From positions 1 through 64,000 of the forward strand of contig JBGCFP010000080.1 of NCBI GenBank assembly GCA_045107005.1: DNA of 64,000 nt, given 5' to 3'. The position numbers and the translations under genes are program-made. Each line of letters starts with the position of its first letter. The stretch's first letter is position 1. The notes beneath the pieces were generated by a model. The model was not told the origin of the DNA and did no database searches. It was given only the letters and a program-made list of their open reading frames with translations. The stretch comes from JBCCMA01 sp045107005. Its GTDB lineage: Bacteria > Pseudomonadota > Gammaproteobacteria > Steroidobacterales > JBCCMA01. This document shows, piece after piece, positions 45,180 to 54,041 of this stretch.

Positions 45180-46813
45180 TTCAGAATAACCAGGCGACTT
45201 TGCCAGAAAACACACAGAGCAACGTGCACGTGCTGTCCATGGTGGACAGCGTTTATGGCTCGTTCCACCTCGGCGGCCATGAGCTCGCCGTGCCCGCGCG
45301 CTGTCTTCGGGATGTCATAAATCCACCTGAGACGCTCACCAAGCAACCGCTCGCACCCGCTCATCTTCTGGGGATCGTCAAACTTCGCGACATGATGATC
45401 CCTGTGGTCGACCTACGCACGCTGCTCGAAGTTGAGGACGACCGGCCACCAAGCGATGAGATGAAAATCGCCATTATCGAGTACGGCGCGTACAACGTAG
45501 GCATGCTGTTCGATGCGACCGGGGAAGTCTTTCGCACTGATCGCATTCGTGACGACTTTACTGACTACTCTGACACCAATTCTCGGGGAGTCATTCGCGG
45601 AGCCTTTCGGCTTGACGATGGCGCCCGCATCGTACAGATCCTGAATCCGCAAGCCGTGATCGAGTTCGACGGTGCGCCTCTGATGCAAGATATAGCGCAC
45701 GTAGAGAAAGCGCAACGCGAGCCACCAAAGCGCGGTGCACAACGACAAAGCATCAGTTTCATGCTCGGCGATGCCGCGTTCGGCATCGACACCACCGCCG
45801 TTCAGGAGATCGTCAAAATCGGTGAGGTTGATTCGCGCATGACCATAGGCGGTCTGTTTGCCGGCTCGACGACGCTGCGCGGCGACAACCTTGCGCTCAT
45901 TGATCTGGCCAGGGCCCTGCAAATTTCCGACAAACCTGTCGATCTCAGCGAACCGGACAAACACATCGTCGTTGTTGACGGAGCCGGCCAACGATTTGGC
46001 CTGGTGGTTGGCAACATCTGCAGCATTACCAAGTTTTATGGCGACGAATTGTCCGTTTTTCCGGTGTTTGCTGAAGGAATGCCCGAGATATTCATGGGCA
46101 GTATTACGGTGAATTCAGGCAACGAAGTGCTGCAGATTGATATCGCCCGCTTGCTCGAGCGCGAGGACATCGCTTCGGCCATTCGTCACTGTGGCGATTT
46201 GTTTGATCGCTCGCTCGACGCGGATGCGAACAATTCGCGCGCCGCACGGTTGGAGACGTTCCTCACGTTTCGCATTGACCGTATTTACGGTCTGCCGATT
46301 CTCGAAGTTGCCGAAGTCGTGGACTACCCCGCGGATTTACTCCAGCCGCCTCTGCTAAGCGACCATGTTGACGGAATACTGGATCTGCGCGGCGAAATGA
46401 TCAGCGTGGTCAACGCCAGGAGGGTTTACGGAATCGCCGACGGTGGTGGCCAAAGCAAGCAAATTATTATTTTTGAACGTGATGACGAACGCTTCGCCCT
46501 GGCCATCGACACCGTTGAATCCATCGCACACGTGCCGGTGGACAACGGACGTCCCCTACCCCAGTCCGCCAATATTCAGGATCAAATCATCAACCACGAT
46601 GTGCGGGAGGCCATATTCTATTCGCCCAAAGAGAACGCCTCGATGCAGGATCTGCTGTCGCTGGACCTGGACGCCATCGCGAATCGTATTCGAGCCTGCA
46701 ATAAGAACGCGATCAGTTCTACCGAGATACTGCACGCCACCGAAGCGCCACCGACCGCAACGCTGGTTGTCGGCACGAACCATGAAGAAAACCCGGAAAC
46801 GGCCGCGTCTTAA
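45176..46813 (+). CDS. Triple CheW-domain adaptor protein
   Basis: 545 residues from a TTG overlapping the cheD stop; the next in-frame ATG (45241) is an alternative. Three CheW modules in series: about 22-170 (LLGIVKLRDMMIPVVDLRTLL), about 185-330 (LRGDNLALIDLARAL) and about 355-500 (VDGILDLRGEMISVVNARRVYG). Each has the CheW pattern G-x2-x-LR-G/D-x-x-hydrophobic-V/IDLR. It could scaffold receptor arrays or connect them to an unseen CheA. A terminator follows. Confidence 0.9.
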   Translation: MIQNNQATLPENTQSNVHVLSMVDSVYGSFHLGGHELAVPARCLRDVINPPETLTKQPLAPAHLLGIVKLRDMMIPVVDLRTLLEVEDDRPPSDEMKIAIIEYGAYNVGMLFDATGEVFRTDRIRDDFTDYSDTNSRGVIRGAFRLDDGARIVQILNPQAVIEFDGAPLMQDIAHVEKAQREPPKRGAQRQSISFMLGDAAFGIDTTAVQEIVKIGEVDSRMTIGGLFAGSTTLRGDNLALIDLARALQISDKPVDLSEPDKHIVVVDGAGQRFGLVVGNICSITKFYGDELSVFPVFAEGMPEIFMGSITVNSGNEVLQIDIARLLEREDIASAIRHCGDLFDRSLDADANNSRAARLETFLTFRIDRIYGLPILEVAEVVDYPADLLQPPLLSDHVDGILDLRGEMISVVNARRVYGIADGGGQSKQIIIFERDDERFALAIDTVESIAHVPVDNGRPLPQSANIQDQIINHDVREAIFYSPKENASMQDLLSLDLDAIANRIRACNKNAISSTEILHATEAPPTATLVVGTNHEENPETAAS

Positions 46814-46816
46814 CGC

Positions 46817-46843
46817 AAAACCCCGTCACAAGGACGGGGTTTT
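46817..46843 (+). terminator. Terminator of the chemotaxis operon
   Basis: CCCCGTC/GACGGGG stem with A-run before and T-run after, 4 bases after the CheW-protein stop codon; it could also act on the convergent TPR gene. Confidence 0.88.
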
Positions 46844-46889
46844 GCAACCGGCGTCGAGCAGACGCCGACACAAAAAACCAGCGCTCCGG

Positions 46890-48179
46890 TTAGTTACCGG
46901 TTGAATCGCCCGCCGCGGCCGGGGCGCCAGCACTCAAAGTACCCGCCTGGTCTTTCAAGTATTGGATCCAGGACCGTGCCTGCTCGGCAGAGCGACCGCC
47001 CACTTTGACGGCACGCTCGAACGCCGCTTGAGCGGGCTTGTGTTGGTCCAATTCAAGAAGCGCAACGCCTTTGAGCAAGAGCGTGGTGCCCTCGTCCTTG
47101 GTGGACAAGCCACCGCGTCCCAATGCCTGGTCGCTCGCAACCACGACATCTTCCCAACGGTTGCGCTCGGAGAATGCCTGAGCCTTGCGCACGTAGAGTT
47201 TGCCATCGCCGGAATTGGCCGCCAGTTCATCAATAATCTTGACCGCGCTCTCGAATTCGCGGGCCGCTTCCCATGAGGCCAGCAACAGCTCCAGGTTTTT
47301 CTTGTTGCGCTGTACACGACCCGCCTCCATTTCTTTGCTCAAAAGCTCAGCTGATGCGTAGGGCACTTCCAGATACATTTTCATGCGTGCGAGGTTCACG
47401 ATATTCGCTTCGTCGGTCAGCACACCCTGGTTGTAGCCAAGCTCCAGTGCGGACATGGCGGCAAAATCATCGCCGATTTCCTGATAGGCGCCTTGCAGCA
47501 TTTCCCAGTAGTTTTTCTTTTCAGGCCACAAAGACACCATGATGCGAGCCGCGCGCGCCGCATTCCGGTATTCGTTCAGCTCGAAATAAATGGCCACCAT
47601 CAGTTGGTACCAGCTTTCTTTGGGCTCATTCGTTGAGGCGATGGCTTTTTCAATCCACGGCAACGCATCGCGATAGCGTTTTAACTCGGCGTACGACGAC
47701 GCAATCAGAATGTAGGCATCGGCCGGCGGATCGGGCTCTGCAACCAACCAGCGTTCGATCGTCTCGACGGCTTTGAGCCACTGCTGTTCGTTGGCGTAAA
47801 GCCCGGCGAGGGAATACAACATGCCCTGCTGCGCCTTGAGCGGCAGCGCGTCGAGCGCAATACAGCGTTCGAAGTAATCCAGCGCTTCGGTGTAGCGTTC
47901 CTGTTGTGCGTAGATGAAACCGTAAGTCTGCAGCACGAGCGCACGCTCGTAGTCCGACAGCTTCATTTCTTCCATGGCCTGCAGTTTGGTGATGGCGCCG
48001 GCGTAGTCTTCGGCCCCCATCGCTTCGTGAGCTTGCGACAGGCGCTTGTAGGCACGCTCCGACATCACGGTGTTTTTCTTGTCTTCCGCGTCATCGTCCT
48101 GAGCAAACGACGCCACCGATCCAAAGATCAGCAATCCGGCAAGCAGCAGCGAGACCCAACGTTGTGCTGTGTTACGCAT
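46890..48179 (-). CDS. TPR protein of the TonB operon, exported
   Basis: About 429 residues. Signal peptide ending near ASFAQ, then about 8 TPR-like units (for example ALVLQTYGFIYAQQERYTEALDYF and ALPLKAQQGMLYSLAGLYANEQQW). A periplasmic TPR protein at the end of TonB2/TtpC-type operons is known in Vibrio and Shewanella, where it aids TonB function. Two adjacent ATGs; GGAGG spacing favours the second. Overlap with tonB indicates co-translation. Confidence 0.88.
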   Translation of the reverse strand: MRNTAQRWVSLLLAGLLIFGSVASFAQDDDAEDKKNTVMSERAYKRLSQAHEAMGAEDYAGAITKLQAMEEMKLSDYERALVLQTYGFIYAQQERYTEALDYFERCIALDALPLKAQQGMLYSLAGLYANEQQWLKAVETIERWLVAEPDPPADAYILIASSYAELKRYRDALPWIEKAIASTNEPKESWYQLMVAIYFELNEYRNAARAARIMVSLWPEKKNYWEMLQGAYQEIGDDFAAMSALELGYNQGVLTDEANIVNLARMKMYLEVPYASAELLSKEMEAGRVQRNKKNLELLLASWEAAREFESAVKIIDELAANSGDGKLYVRKAQAFSERNRWEDVVVASDQALGRGGLSTKDEGTTLLLKGVALLELDQHKPAQAAFERAVKVGGRSAEQARSWIQYLKDQAGTLSAGAPAAAGDSTGN

Positions 48180-48181
48180 CA

Positions 48182-48808
48182 TTAGCCTCCATCCATTTTG
48201 AAATCGATGGTTTGTTCGGCATCACGTTTGATGGCCACGCCGTCGACAATCCGCGGTTTGTATTTCCAGCGCAAAATAGCGCGAATGGCGTCGCGATCGA
48301 AAGTTCGACGCGGCTTCGCATCGATCACGGACGGTGACGACACGGTGCCGTCCTCGTTGATCGTAAAGCGAATGCGTACCCAACCTTCAATGCCTTTGAG
48401 TCTGGCTTCGCGCGGGTACTGAGGCGCGATGCGCACGATCGGAATCGCATCGCCTTCCGCCGCTGCCTGTCCCGCACTGAAACCACCAAGGTAGGGTCCG
48501 CCACCGGCCGACACGGGCACTTTGATATTTGGCGTCACAATATTCAGGCGCTGAGGTGGCGGCTTGTCGGTTTTCGACACCGTCATCTTGGGCGGTGGTG
48601 GCCGTTTTTTCGGCGGTGGCGGCTTCTTGGGTTTCTTGCGCTCTTTGCGCTGTACCAGATCGTCCTTGGTCAGGCGCACAAAATCGACAATGGAACCCTG
48701 CTCGCCTTTTTTAAGCGCACCGCCGTCTGACGCAATCAGGCTGTTCATCAGCAGGAACAGGCCAAATGCCGCGATGACGCCGCCGATCAAAGACACGAAT
48801 AAACGCAT
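48182..48808 (-). CDS. tonB: TonB energy-transducing protein
   Basis: About 208 residues. One N-terminal membrane helix (SLIGGVIAAFGLFLLMNSLI), a Lys/Pro-rich spacer (KKPKKPPPPKKRPPPPK) and a TonB C-terminal domain (YPREARLKGIEGWVRIRF, WKYKPRIVDG). It transmits proton-motive force from ExbBD to outer-membrane receptors. The ATG at 48808 has AAGGAA upstream. The short, TonB2-like helix and operon context match the TonB2 type. Confidence 0.92.
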   Translation of the reverse strand: MRLFVSLIGGVIAAFGLFLLMNSLIASDGGALKKGEQGSIVDFVRLTKDDLVQRKERKKPKKPPPPKKRPPPPKMTVSKTDKPPPQRLNIVTPNIKVPVSAGGGPYLGGFSAGQAAAEGDAIPIVRIAPQYPREARLKGIEGWVRIRFTINEDGTVSSPSVIDAKPRRTFDRDAIRAILRWKYKPRIVDGVAIKRDAEQTIDFKMDGG

Positions 48809-48818
48809 AGTGTTTCCT

Positions 48819-49223
48819 TCAGTTTTTCTGCTCGGCGCCAATGGACACGTTGGTCACTTTGGCCAGGCGAATCTGATCCATAACGTCAATCAGAACGCCC
48901 GTGGGCGCGCCGCGATCCGCAATGATGACGGCTGAGCTCTCGGGTGATTCCGACACCACGCCTTCGGCCATGACCCGGACCTGACTGAGCTCGACCTCTT
49001 TCTTCTGCATCCAGATGCGCCCGGTCTCCGACACCGCCACCAGAATGTTGCCGCGATTCTTGTGCGTCGCTGTGTCGGCCTCGGGCCGAATCGGGTCGAG
49101 ACCGGTCTCTTTTACGAATGACGTCGTAACAATGAAAAAGATTAGCATAATGAACACGATGTCGAGCATCGGTGTGATGTTAATCTCGCCGTCGTCTTCA
49201 GGCTGCGCGTGCTTTCTCGCCAT
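48819..49223 (-). CDS. exbD: ExbD/TolR biopolymer transport protein (second copy)
   Basis: 134 residues. N-terminal cytoplasmic segment, membrane helix with the conserved Asp (INITPMLDIVFIMLIFFIVTT) and a periplasmic C-terminal domain (SSAVIIADRGAPTGVLIDVMDQIR). Component of the proton channel energising TonB. It is one of two ExbD genes in a row; the pair share the helix but diverge afterwards. Confidence 0.94.
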   Translation of the reverse strand: MARKHAQPEDDGEINITPMLDIVFIMLIFFIVTTSFVKETGLDPIRPEADTATHKNRGNILVAVSETGRIWMQKKEVELSQVRVMAEGVVSESPESSAVIIADRGAPTGVLIDVMDQIRLAKVTNVSIGAEQKN

Positions 49224-49267
49224 AACTTTCTCTTTTCTTTTCTGTTTGTGTATCAGCCCAGGCCCGG

Positions 49268-49672
49268 TTACGTGGCATCTTCTCCCAACGCCACCTTCAG
49301 CGCCCCGGCCGATCTTGCGCCGTCGATGACGGTGACCAGAATGCCGGCGTCGGACTGGCGATTGGCGATCACCACGACCGATGCTTCGGGTTTTGAGGCC
49401 AATCCCGATTCGATCAGCGCCCGGACGCGACCCACATCAGTTGGTCGATCGTCCACGGACACTTCACCCAGATCGTTGATTCGCACCGCGATCACTTCCG
49501 AGATTTTCTGGTCCTTCGGCGGTGTGTTATCGGGACGACTGATGTCGACCCCGAACTCCCGCACGAACGACGTGGTCACGATGAAGAAAATCAACATGAT
49601 GAACACAATGTCGAGCATGGGCGTGATGTTAATCTCCGCCTCTTCATCATTACGTTTGCGTGATCTGCGCAT
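49268..49672 (-). CDS. exbD: ExbD/TolR biopolymer transport protein (first copy)
   Basis: 134 residues from the ATG at 49672, which has AGGAGA at good spacing. The same helix motif NITPMLDIVFIMLIFFIVTTSF with the conserved Asp is followed by a distinct periplasmic domain (RNDEEAE before it, EASVVVIANRQSDAGILVTVIDGAR after). Neighbouring ExbB is 16 bases upstream. Confidence 0.94.
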   Translation of the reverse strand: MRRSRKRNDEEAEINITPMLDIVFIMLIFFIVTTSFVREFGVDISRPDNTPPKDQKISEVIAVRINDLGEVSVDDRPTDVGRVRALIESGLASKPEASVVVIANRQSDAGILVTVIDGARSAGALKVALGEDAT

Positions 49673-49688
49673 CGTTCTCTCCTGCGGT

Positions 49689-50213
49689 CTAGTGGTGCTG
49701 CAGCAGGTCTTCGACCCGCTCCACTTCCACCGCCGCCTTGCGTTCCAGATAATTGCTTGGCCACAAGCCAGACAGTGAAGCCACCAGACCTGCCATGGTC
49801 GGCAACGTGGCTTTGTAAACACCACCTGCCATCGCACGTGCGTTGCCGGTGCCGGTGTAGGACATCACTTCAAACACGGTGATCATGCCCCAGACGGTGC
49901 CCATCAAGCCCATCAACGGCAGCATCGCCATGAAAGCCTTGATGATCATCAGCCAGCGGTTCGAATCGATGGAGACCTGCGATACCAGCTGCTCCCGAAT
50001 CCGTCGCGCCTGCCAGGAGGTCTGGTCGGCGCGGGATTCCCACACTTTGAGGATGTCGCTGACCTCACCGGGCAATGACGCCCGGTAAAACCACACGCGC
50101 TCGATGATCAGCGTCCACATGGCCACTGTGGTGAAAAAAATCACCCACAGAACCCACCCGCCGGTCTCGAAGAAGTCGCGGACAGAAATAAAGGCGTCAA
50201 GAATCGCCGTCAT
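49689..50213 (-). CDS. exbB: ExbB/TolQ proton-channel protein
   Basis: 174 residues with three membrane helices. The conserved region is MLPLMGLMGTVWGMITVFEVMSYTG and the TLPTMAGLVASLSGLW helix. Forms the channel with ExbD. It is short, as in TonB2-type ExbB2. Its start follows directly the stop of the larger ExbB-like gene. Confidence 0.94.
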   Translation of the reverse strand: MTAILDAFISVRDFFETGGWVLWVIFFTTVAMWTLIIERVWFYRASLPGEVSDILKVWESRADQTSWQARRIREQLVSQVSIDSNRWLMIIKAFMAMLPLMGLMGTVWGMITVFEVMSYTGTGNARAMAGGVYKATLPTMAGLVASLSGLWPSNYLERKAAVEVERVEDLLQHH

Positions 50214-51581
50214 TTACTCAGCCTCGGACTGCCGCGCGATGATGCCGGCACTCTGCTCCTCGAGAATTTCGATCTGGCTCTTACTCATCGACGCCACGAT
50301 TGAGTGCAACAGCACCATCGGAATCGCAACGATCAGACCGAGCATGGTGGTCACCAGTGCTTTCGAAATACCGTCGGCCATAAGACGTGGATCACCCGTT
50401 CCGTAGAGCGTGATGCTCTGGAACGTGTCGATCATGCCGATCACCGTACCCAGCAGACCGAGCAGTGGCGCCACGGCCGCGATAATCTTAATCGCGCCCT
50501 GCCATTGCTCAAGCTTCGGCGTTTCCTTGAGGATCGCCTCGTCCATCTTGAGTTCAAGGGTTTCGGTGTCGGTATCACGACTGTCGTGATAGGTCTGCAG
50601 AATACGGCCCAGTGGGTTATTGCCCTTGGGCGTGCTGCTCTTGAGCTGGCCGCTGATTTTTGCGCCGGTGCCCAGCAAAGCCAGGCCTCGCCACAGCGAG
50701 ATCAGCAAACCAAACGCGCCAAGGATCAGAATCACGTAACCAACCGGACCGCCTTGAGCAACACGCTCGGACTGATTCGGTGTGCGCACCAGTGCCTGCA
50801 GCAGCTGGCCTTGGGATGGATCCACCGTCATTTTCACCGTGCCCGAGTTGGCGGCGAACAGCGCCCCGGCGTTCGCCCGGTAGCGACCCTTGGGCTGACG
50901 GCCAAGCTCTTTGATGCTGTTACTGGCCGGATCGTAGACCAGGAATTTGTCGCCAGAGACCATATTGAATGCGCCGACGCGAACGGCTTCACCCTCGTAG
51001 GGCTTGCCTTGCGAATCGAAGATGCGCGTGTTGAAACGCGTGACGTTGGCTTGCAACGTCATTTCTTCCTGAATCAACAAACGCAGGGAATCGAGATCGT
51101 CAATGGACGGCAGTTTTTCCGCGGCGTCGAGTTTGTCGAGCAAACCCATCCGCTCTTCGCCCAGCTGGGCGGTGATCAACGAGTTGGACACCACGCCGCG
51201 CACTTCCGACGCTTCCTGCCGCACCACACCAAACAGCTCTTTCAAGTCGCCAAGCTGAATGTCGAGGCTTTCCTGGGCATCGGTAAGTGCTTTTTCGTTG
51301 TCTTCAAATGCCGTGTTCAGCTGCACGCTGCGCGCCTGCGCCGCGGTCACTTTGCTGACCATATCGTCCACCAGCGCACGCTGCTGATTGCGGTCACCGC
51401 GCATGGCGTTCAGCCGTTCGCGGTCACGCGCGGCAGCACGAGCACGCTCGGACTTGGCCTGCTGCAACAACTCGTTAAGGCTCTGAGCCTGCACCGGCTG
51501 CGCCGTCAGAACACTGAAACCAAACAGGGCCACGGTTGCGCACAGCGCGTGAGCCATCATTTTGTGAGCTGAATTTTTCAT
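50214..51581 (-). CDS. Large MotA/TolQ/ExbB-family protein, TtpC-like
   Basis: 455 residues. Signal peptide (about 1-32), then a long coiled-coil periplasmic region (about 35-170: ERARAAARDRERLNAMRGD, ALTDAQESLDIQLGDLKEL) and a C-terminal ExbB module with three helices (about 270-430: AAVAPLLGLLGTVIGMIDTFQSI). This is the layout of TtpC, the TonB2-associated protein of Vibrio. It links outer-membrane uptake to the ExbBD motor. Overlaps the DUF3450 gene by 4 bases. Confidence 0.88.
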   Translation of the reverse strand: MKNSAHKMMAHALCATVALFGFSVLTAQPVQAQSLNELLQQAKSERARAAARDRERLNAMRGDRNQQRALVDDMVSKVTAAQARSVQLNTAFEDNEKALTDAQESLDIQLGDLKELFGVVRQEASEVRGVVSNSLITAQLGEERMGLLDKLDAAEKLPSIDDLDSLRLLIQEEMTLQANVTRFNTRIFDSQGKPYEGEAVRVGAFNMVSGDKFLVYDPASNSIKELGRQPKGRYRANAGALFAANSGTVKMTVDPSQGQLLQALVRTPNQSERVAQGGPVGYVILILGAFGLLISLWRGLALLGTGAKISGQLKSSTPKGNNPLGRILQTYHDSRDTDTETLELKMDEAILKETPKLEQWQGAIKIIAAVAPLLGLLGTVIGMIDTFQSITLYGTGDPRLMADGISKALVTTMLGLIVAIPMVLLHSIVASMSKSQIEILEEQSAGIIARQSEAE

Positions 51582-52369
51582 TGTGCGCTCTCCGGTGCCT
51601 GAACGGGCAGGATCATCAGGTTGGGGGCCGACTGCTTGTTGGCAATGCGCATCGCGGAATCAATCGCACCGCGGTATTCGGTGGGCAGCGGCTCCCACCC
51701 CGGTGGGCTCGCCGTCTTGTTCCAGTAGGCCGTGCCCGTGCGATCTTCCGACTGGTACGCCAGTACGATTCGGCCCACCGCCAGGAAGTTGACCGCCTGA
51801 GGCTGCCCGTCAATGGTCACTTCACCGGCGTAGGATTCGATCTTCCGACCAATGTCCATTTCCGTTTTGTAGGCTTCCATTATCTGGCGATACTTTTCAG
51901 CGGTCGTGACGTCCGAGTCGGGCATCAGGTCGCGCAGCTGATTGACCTTTTCGCTGCGGCGATCCAGGCGAATCGGCATGTCGGCTTTCACGAAACCGTC
52001 GAGGTTGTCGATCATGCTGTTCATCAGCGGGATAATTTCCTGCTGCACGATCAGCGCACCTTCAATTTCACCGTCCATCTGCGCCAGCTTCTGGTTCTGG
52101 TCGTTGACCAGATTTTGCAAATGACGATTGTAGGATTCCAGGCGATCAAGCTCTTGCGCTTTTAATCGATACTCAGCAAGCAGCTCCGTGGTTTCGTCGG
52201 CCATGTTGTCAATCTGAGCCTGCACGCGCGCACCGTCTTTGGCGCTGCCGCTCGATTCCGTCAGTGCCTGACGAAGCGTACTTTCCTGAGCTAGCGCCGA
52301 ACCGGCGGCGGCGCTGAGCGTTGCAGCAGCCAACATGGCTGTCCACCGAGTAAGAGGTGATGATCGCAT
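51578..52369 (-). CDS. DUF3450 periplasmic coiled-coil protein
   Basis: About 263 residues from the ATG at 52369. Signal peptide ends near GSALAQ. A long coiled coil (about 40-110: LAEYRLKAQELDRLESYNRHLQ) precedes a conserved globular part (VNFLAVGRIVLAYQSEDRTG). DUF3450 proteins commonly open TtpC-type TonB operons, as here. Function unknown; a periplasmic strut for the ExbB-like protein is plausible. Confidence 0.88.
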   Translation of the reverse strand: MRSSPLTRWTAMLAAATLSAAAGSALAQESTLRQALTESSGSAKDGARVQAQIDNMADETTELLAEYRLKAQELDRLESYNRHLQNLVNDQNQKLAQMDGEIEGALIVQQEIIPLMNSMIDNLDGFVKADMPIRLDRRSEKVNQLRDLMPDSDVTTAEKYRQIMEAYKTEMDIGRKIESYAGEVTIDGQPQAVNFLAVGRIVLAYQSEDRTGTAYWNKTASPPGWEPLPTEYRGAIDSAMRIANKQSAPNLMILPVQAPESAQ

Positions 52370-52928
52370 ACGGTTACCTTTCAATAAGCCAAAACTAAAA
52401 ACCCGCAACACACGGTGTGCGCCATTGCATTGCGAGCAATCCACACTGCACCGGTCGCCTTTTTATGAAGACGTTCCGCCGGGCAGACGCGGAGTGTGCA
52501 ACACACACACGGAGTGTCAAAATGTATTTGCACGCTGGACAGCGCGCGATGATCTCGGTATCCCCCTTGAGATCGTGCGACGCTCCGTTCACATATTTAT
52601 TAGAGCGTCACGGCTGTCATCATACATCCAGAAATAGGTTCTACCAACCGCACCCCGGATCAGTGCAGCCGCCGCCTGACTATTGCTCCGTGTTGCGGCG
52701 CAGCGTAAAATGCACGCACTCTGAGGGGGCAAAAGCTCTATAATCGCGACCGCCACAGCGGCCGTGCCAATCGGGCAGCGCTGCGGATTCTTAAACGAAC
52801 GCGACAACCCGACCCACAATCGATTCCTTACCCTTGCGGACAACACGCGCAGGCTTTGTCGCCAACCGTGTTTTGAGCGTCTGCCGCGCCAACTCGCGCT
52901 GGGCGGCCAATTACGTTGCGGAGGACGT
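52370..52928. other. Intergenic region between the TonB and leucine-degradation operons
   Basis: 559 bases between divergent operons. No open frame has coding character or a ribosome-binding site that I would support. It must hold both operon promoters, but I cannot place them. The only clear element is GGAGG directly before the leucine-dehydrogenase ATG. Confidence 0.6.
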
Positions 52929-54035
52929 ATGCAGATTTTTGACACGCTGGAAGAGCAAGGTCACGAGCAGGTGGTCTTCTTCAGCTACGAGGGCCTCAAA
53001 GCCATCGTTGCCATTCACAGCACCGTGATGGGCCCCGCGCTCGGCGGGTTGCGCATGTGGCCCTACGCCAGCGATGGCGATGCACTCCACGATGTACTGC
53101 GACTGTCGCGCGGCATGACATACAAAGCGGCTGTCTCCGGGCTCAACCTCGGCGGCGGCAAAGCCGTGGTCATCGGCGACCCGGAAAAAGACAAATCCGA
53201 GGGACTGTTTCGTGCACTGGGTCGATTCATCGGCTCGTTGGGAGGCCGCTACATCACCGCCGAAGACGTCGGCACGAACGTTGATGACATGGAATATGTG
53301 TTTCAGGAGACGGATCGGGTCGTCGGAGTGCATCCGGTGCACGGGGGCAGCGGAGACCCTTCGCCCTACACCGCGTTCGGCACGATGCAGGGCATTCGCG
53401 CCAGCTTGAATCGCAAATACGGACACAGCGACGTCGGCAAGCTTTCTTACGCGGTTCAAGGCACCGGCCATGTGGGCGAACACATCGTGCGCATGTTGCG
53501 CGAGGAAGGCGCCAAAGTGTTTGTCAGCGACATCAACGACAACCGGGTCAAACACGTCGTGGATACCTACGGCGCCGAAGCCGTTGGCCTGAACGATATT
53601 TATGACGTCGATGCAAAGGTCTTTGTGCCCTGTGCCCTGGGCGGGGTCATCAACGCCGAAACCGTGGAACGGCTCAATTGCGATGTCGTCGCGGGCAGCG
53701 CCAACAACCAGCTCGAATCGGATCGCTGGGGCACCGAACTGGAAAAACGCGGCATCGTGTACGCCCCGGACTACGCGATTAACGCGGGCGGCCTGATTAA
53801 CGTGGCCATCGAACTGCAGGGTTACAACGCGGACCGCGCCTACGCGCACGTCGCGAAAATCTACGACAACATCACCAATATCTTTTCCATCGCGCAACGC
53901 GACGGCATCGCCTCTTGGCAAGCCGCTGATCGACTTGCCGAGGAACGCATCGCCATCATCGAAAAAGTGAAGGCGCCCTACTCAAAACAATTCAAGGATC
54001 GCCTTTCCAGTCGCTCCCCCAAATACTCGGCGTAA
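52929..54035 (+). CDS. Leucine (branched-chain amino acid) dehydrogenase
   Basis: 368 residues. NAD-dependent oxidative deamination of leucine, valine or isoleucine to the oxo acids. N-terminal catalytic domain with the GGLRMWPY and LNLGGGKAVVIGDP motifs (catalytic lysines), and a Rossmann NAD domain (VQGTGHVGEHIVRML). The conserved AEDVGTNVDDM and ANNQLE segments are present. It begins the leucine-degradation cluster. Substrate preference is inferred from context. Confidence 0.9.
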   Translation: MQIFDTLEEQGHEQVVFFSYEGLKAIVAIHSTVMGPALGGLRMWPYASDGDALHDVLRLSRGMTYKAAVSGLNLGGGKAVVIGDPEKDKSEGLFRALGRFIGSLGGRYITAEDVGTNVDDMEYVFQETDRVVGVHPVHGGSGDPSPYTAFGTMQGIRASLNRKYGHSDVGKLSYAVQGTGHVGEHIVRMLREEGAKVFVSDINDNRVKHVVDTYGAEAVGLNDIYDVDAKVFVPCALGGVINAETVERLNCDVVAGSANNQLESDRWGTELEKRGIVYAPDYAINAGGLINVAIELQGYNADRAYAHVAKIYDNITNIFSIAQRDGIASWQAADRLAEERIAIIEKVKAPYSKQFKDRLSSRSPKYSA

Positions 54036-54041
54036 AAAAAC

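Noticed and set aside
52417..52945. Possible small genes on both strands in the intergenic region before leucine dehydrogenase.
   Set aside because: Composition is not coding-like, no family motif is seen and frames overlap the real start of leucine dehydrogenase.
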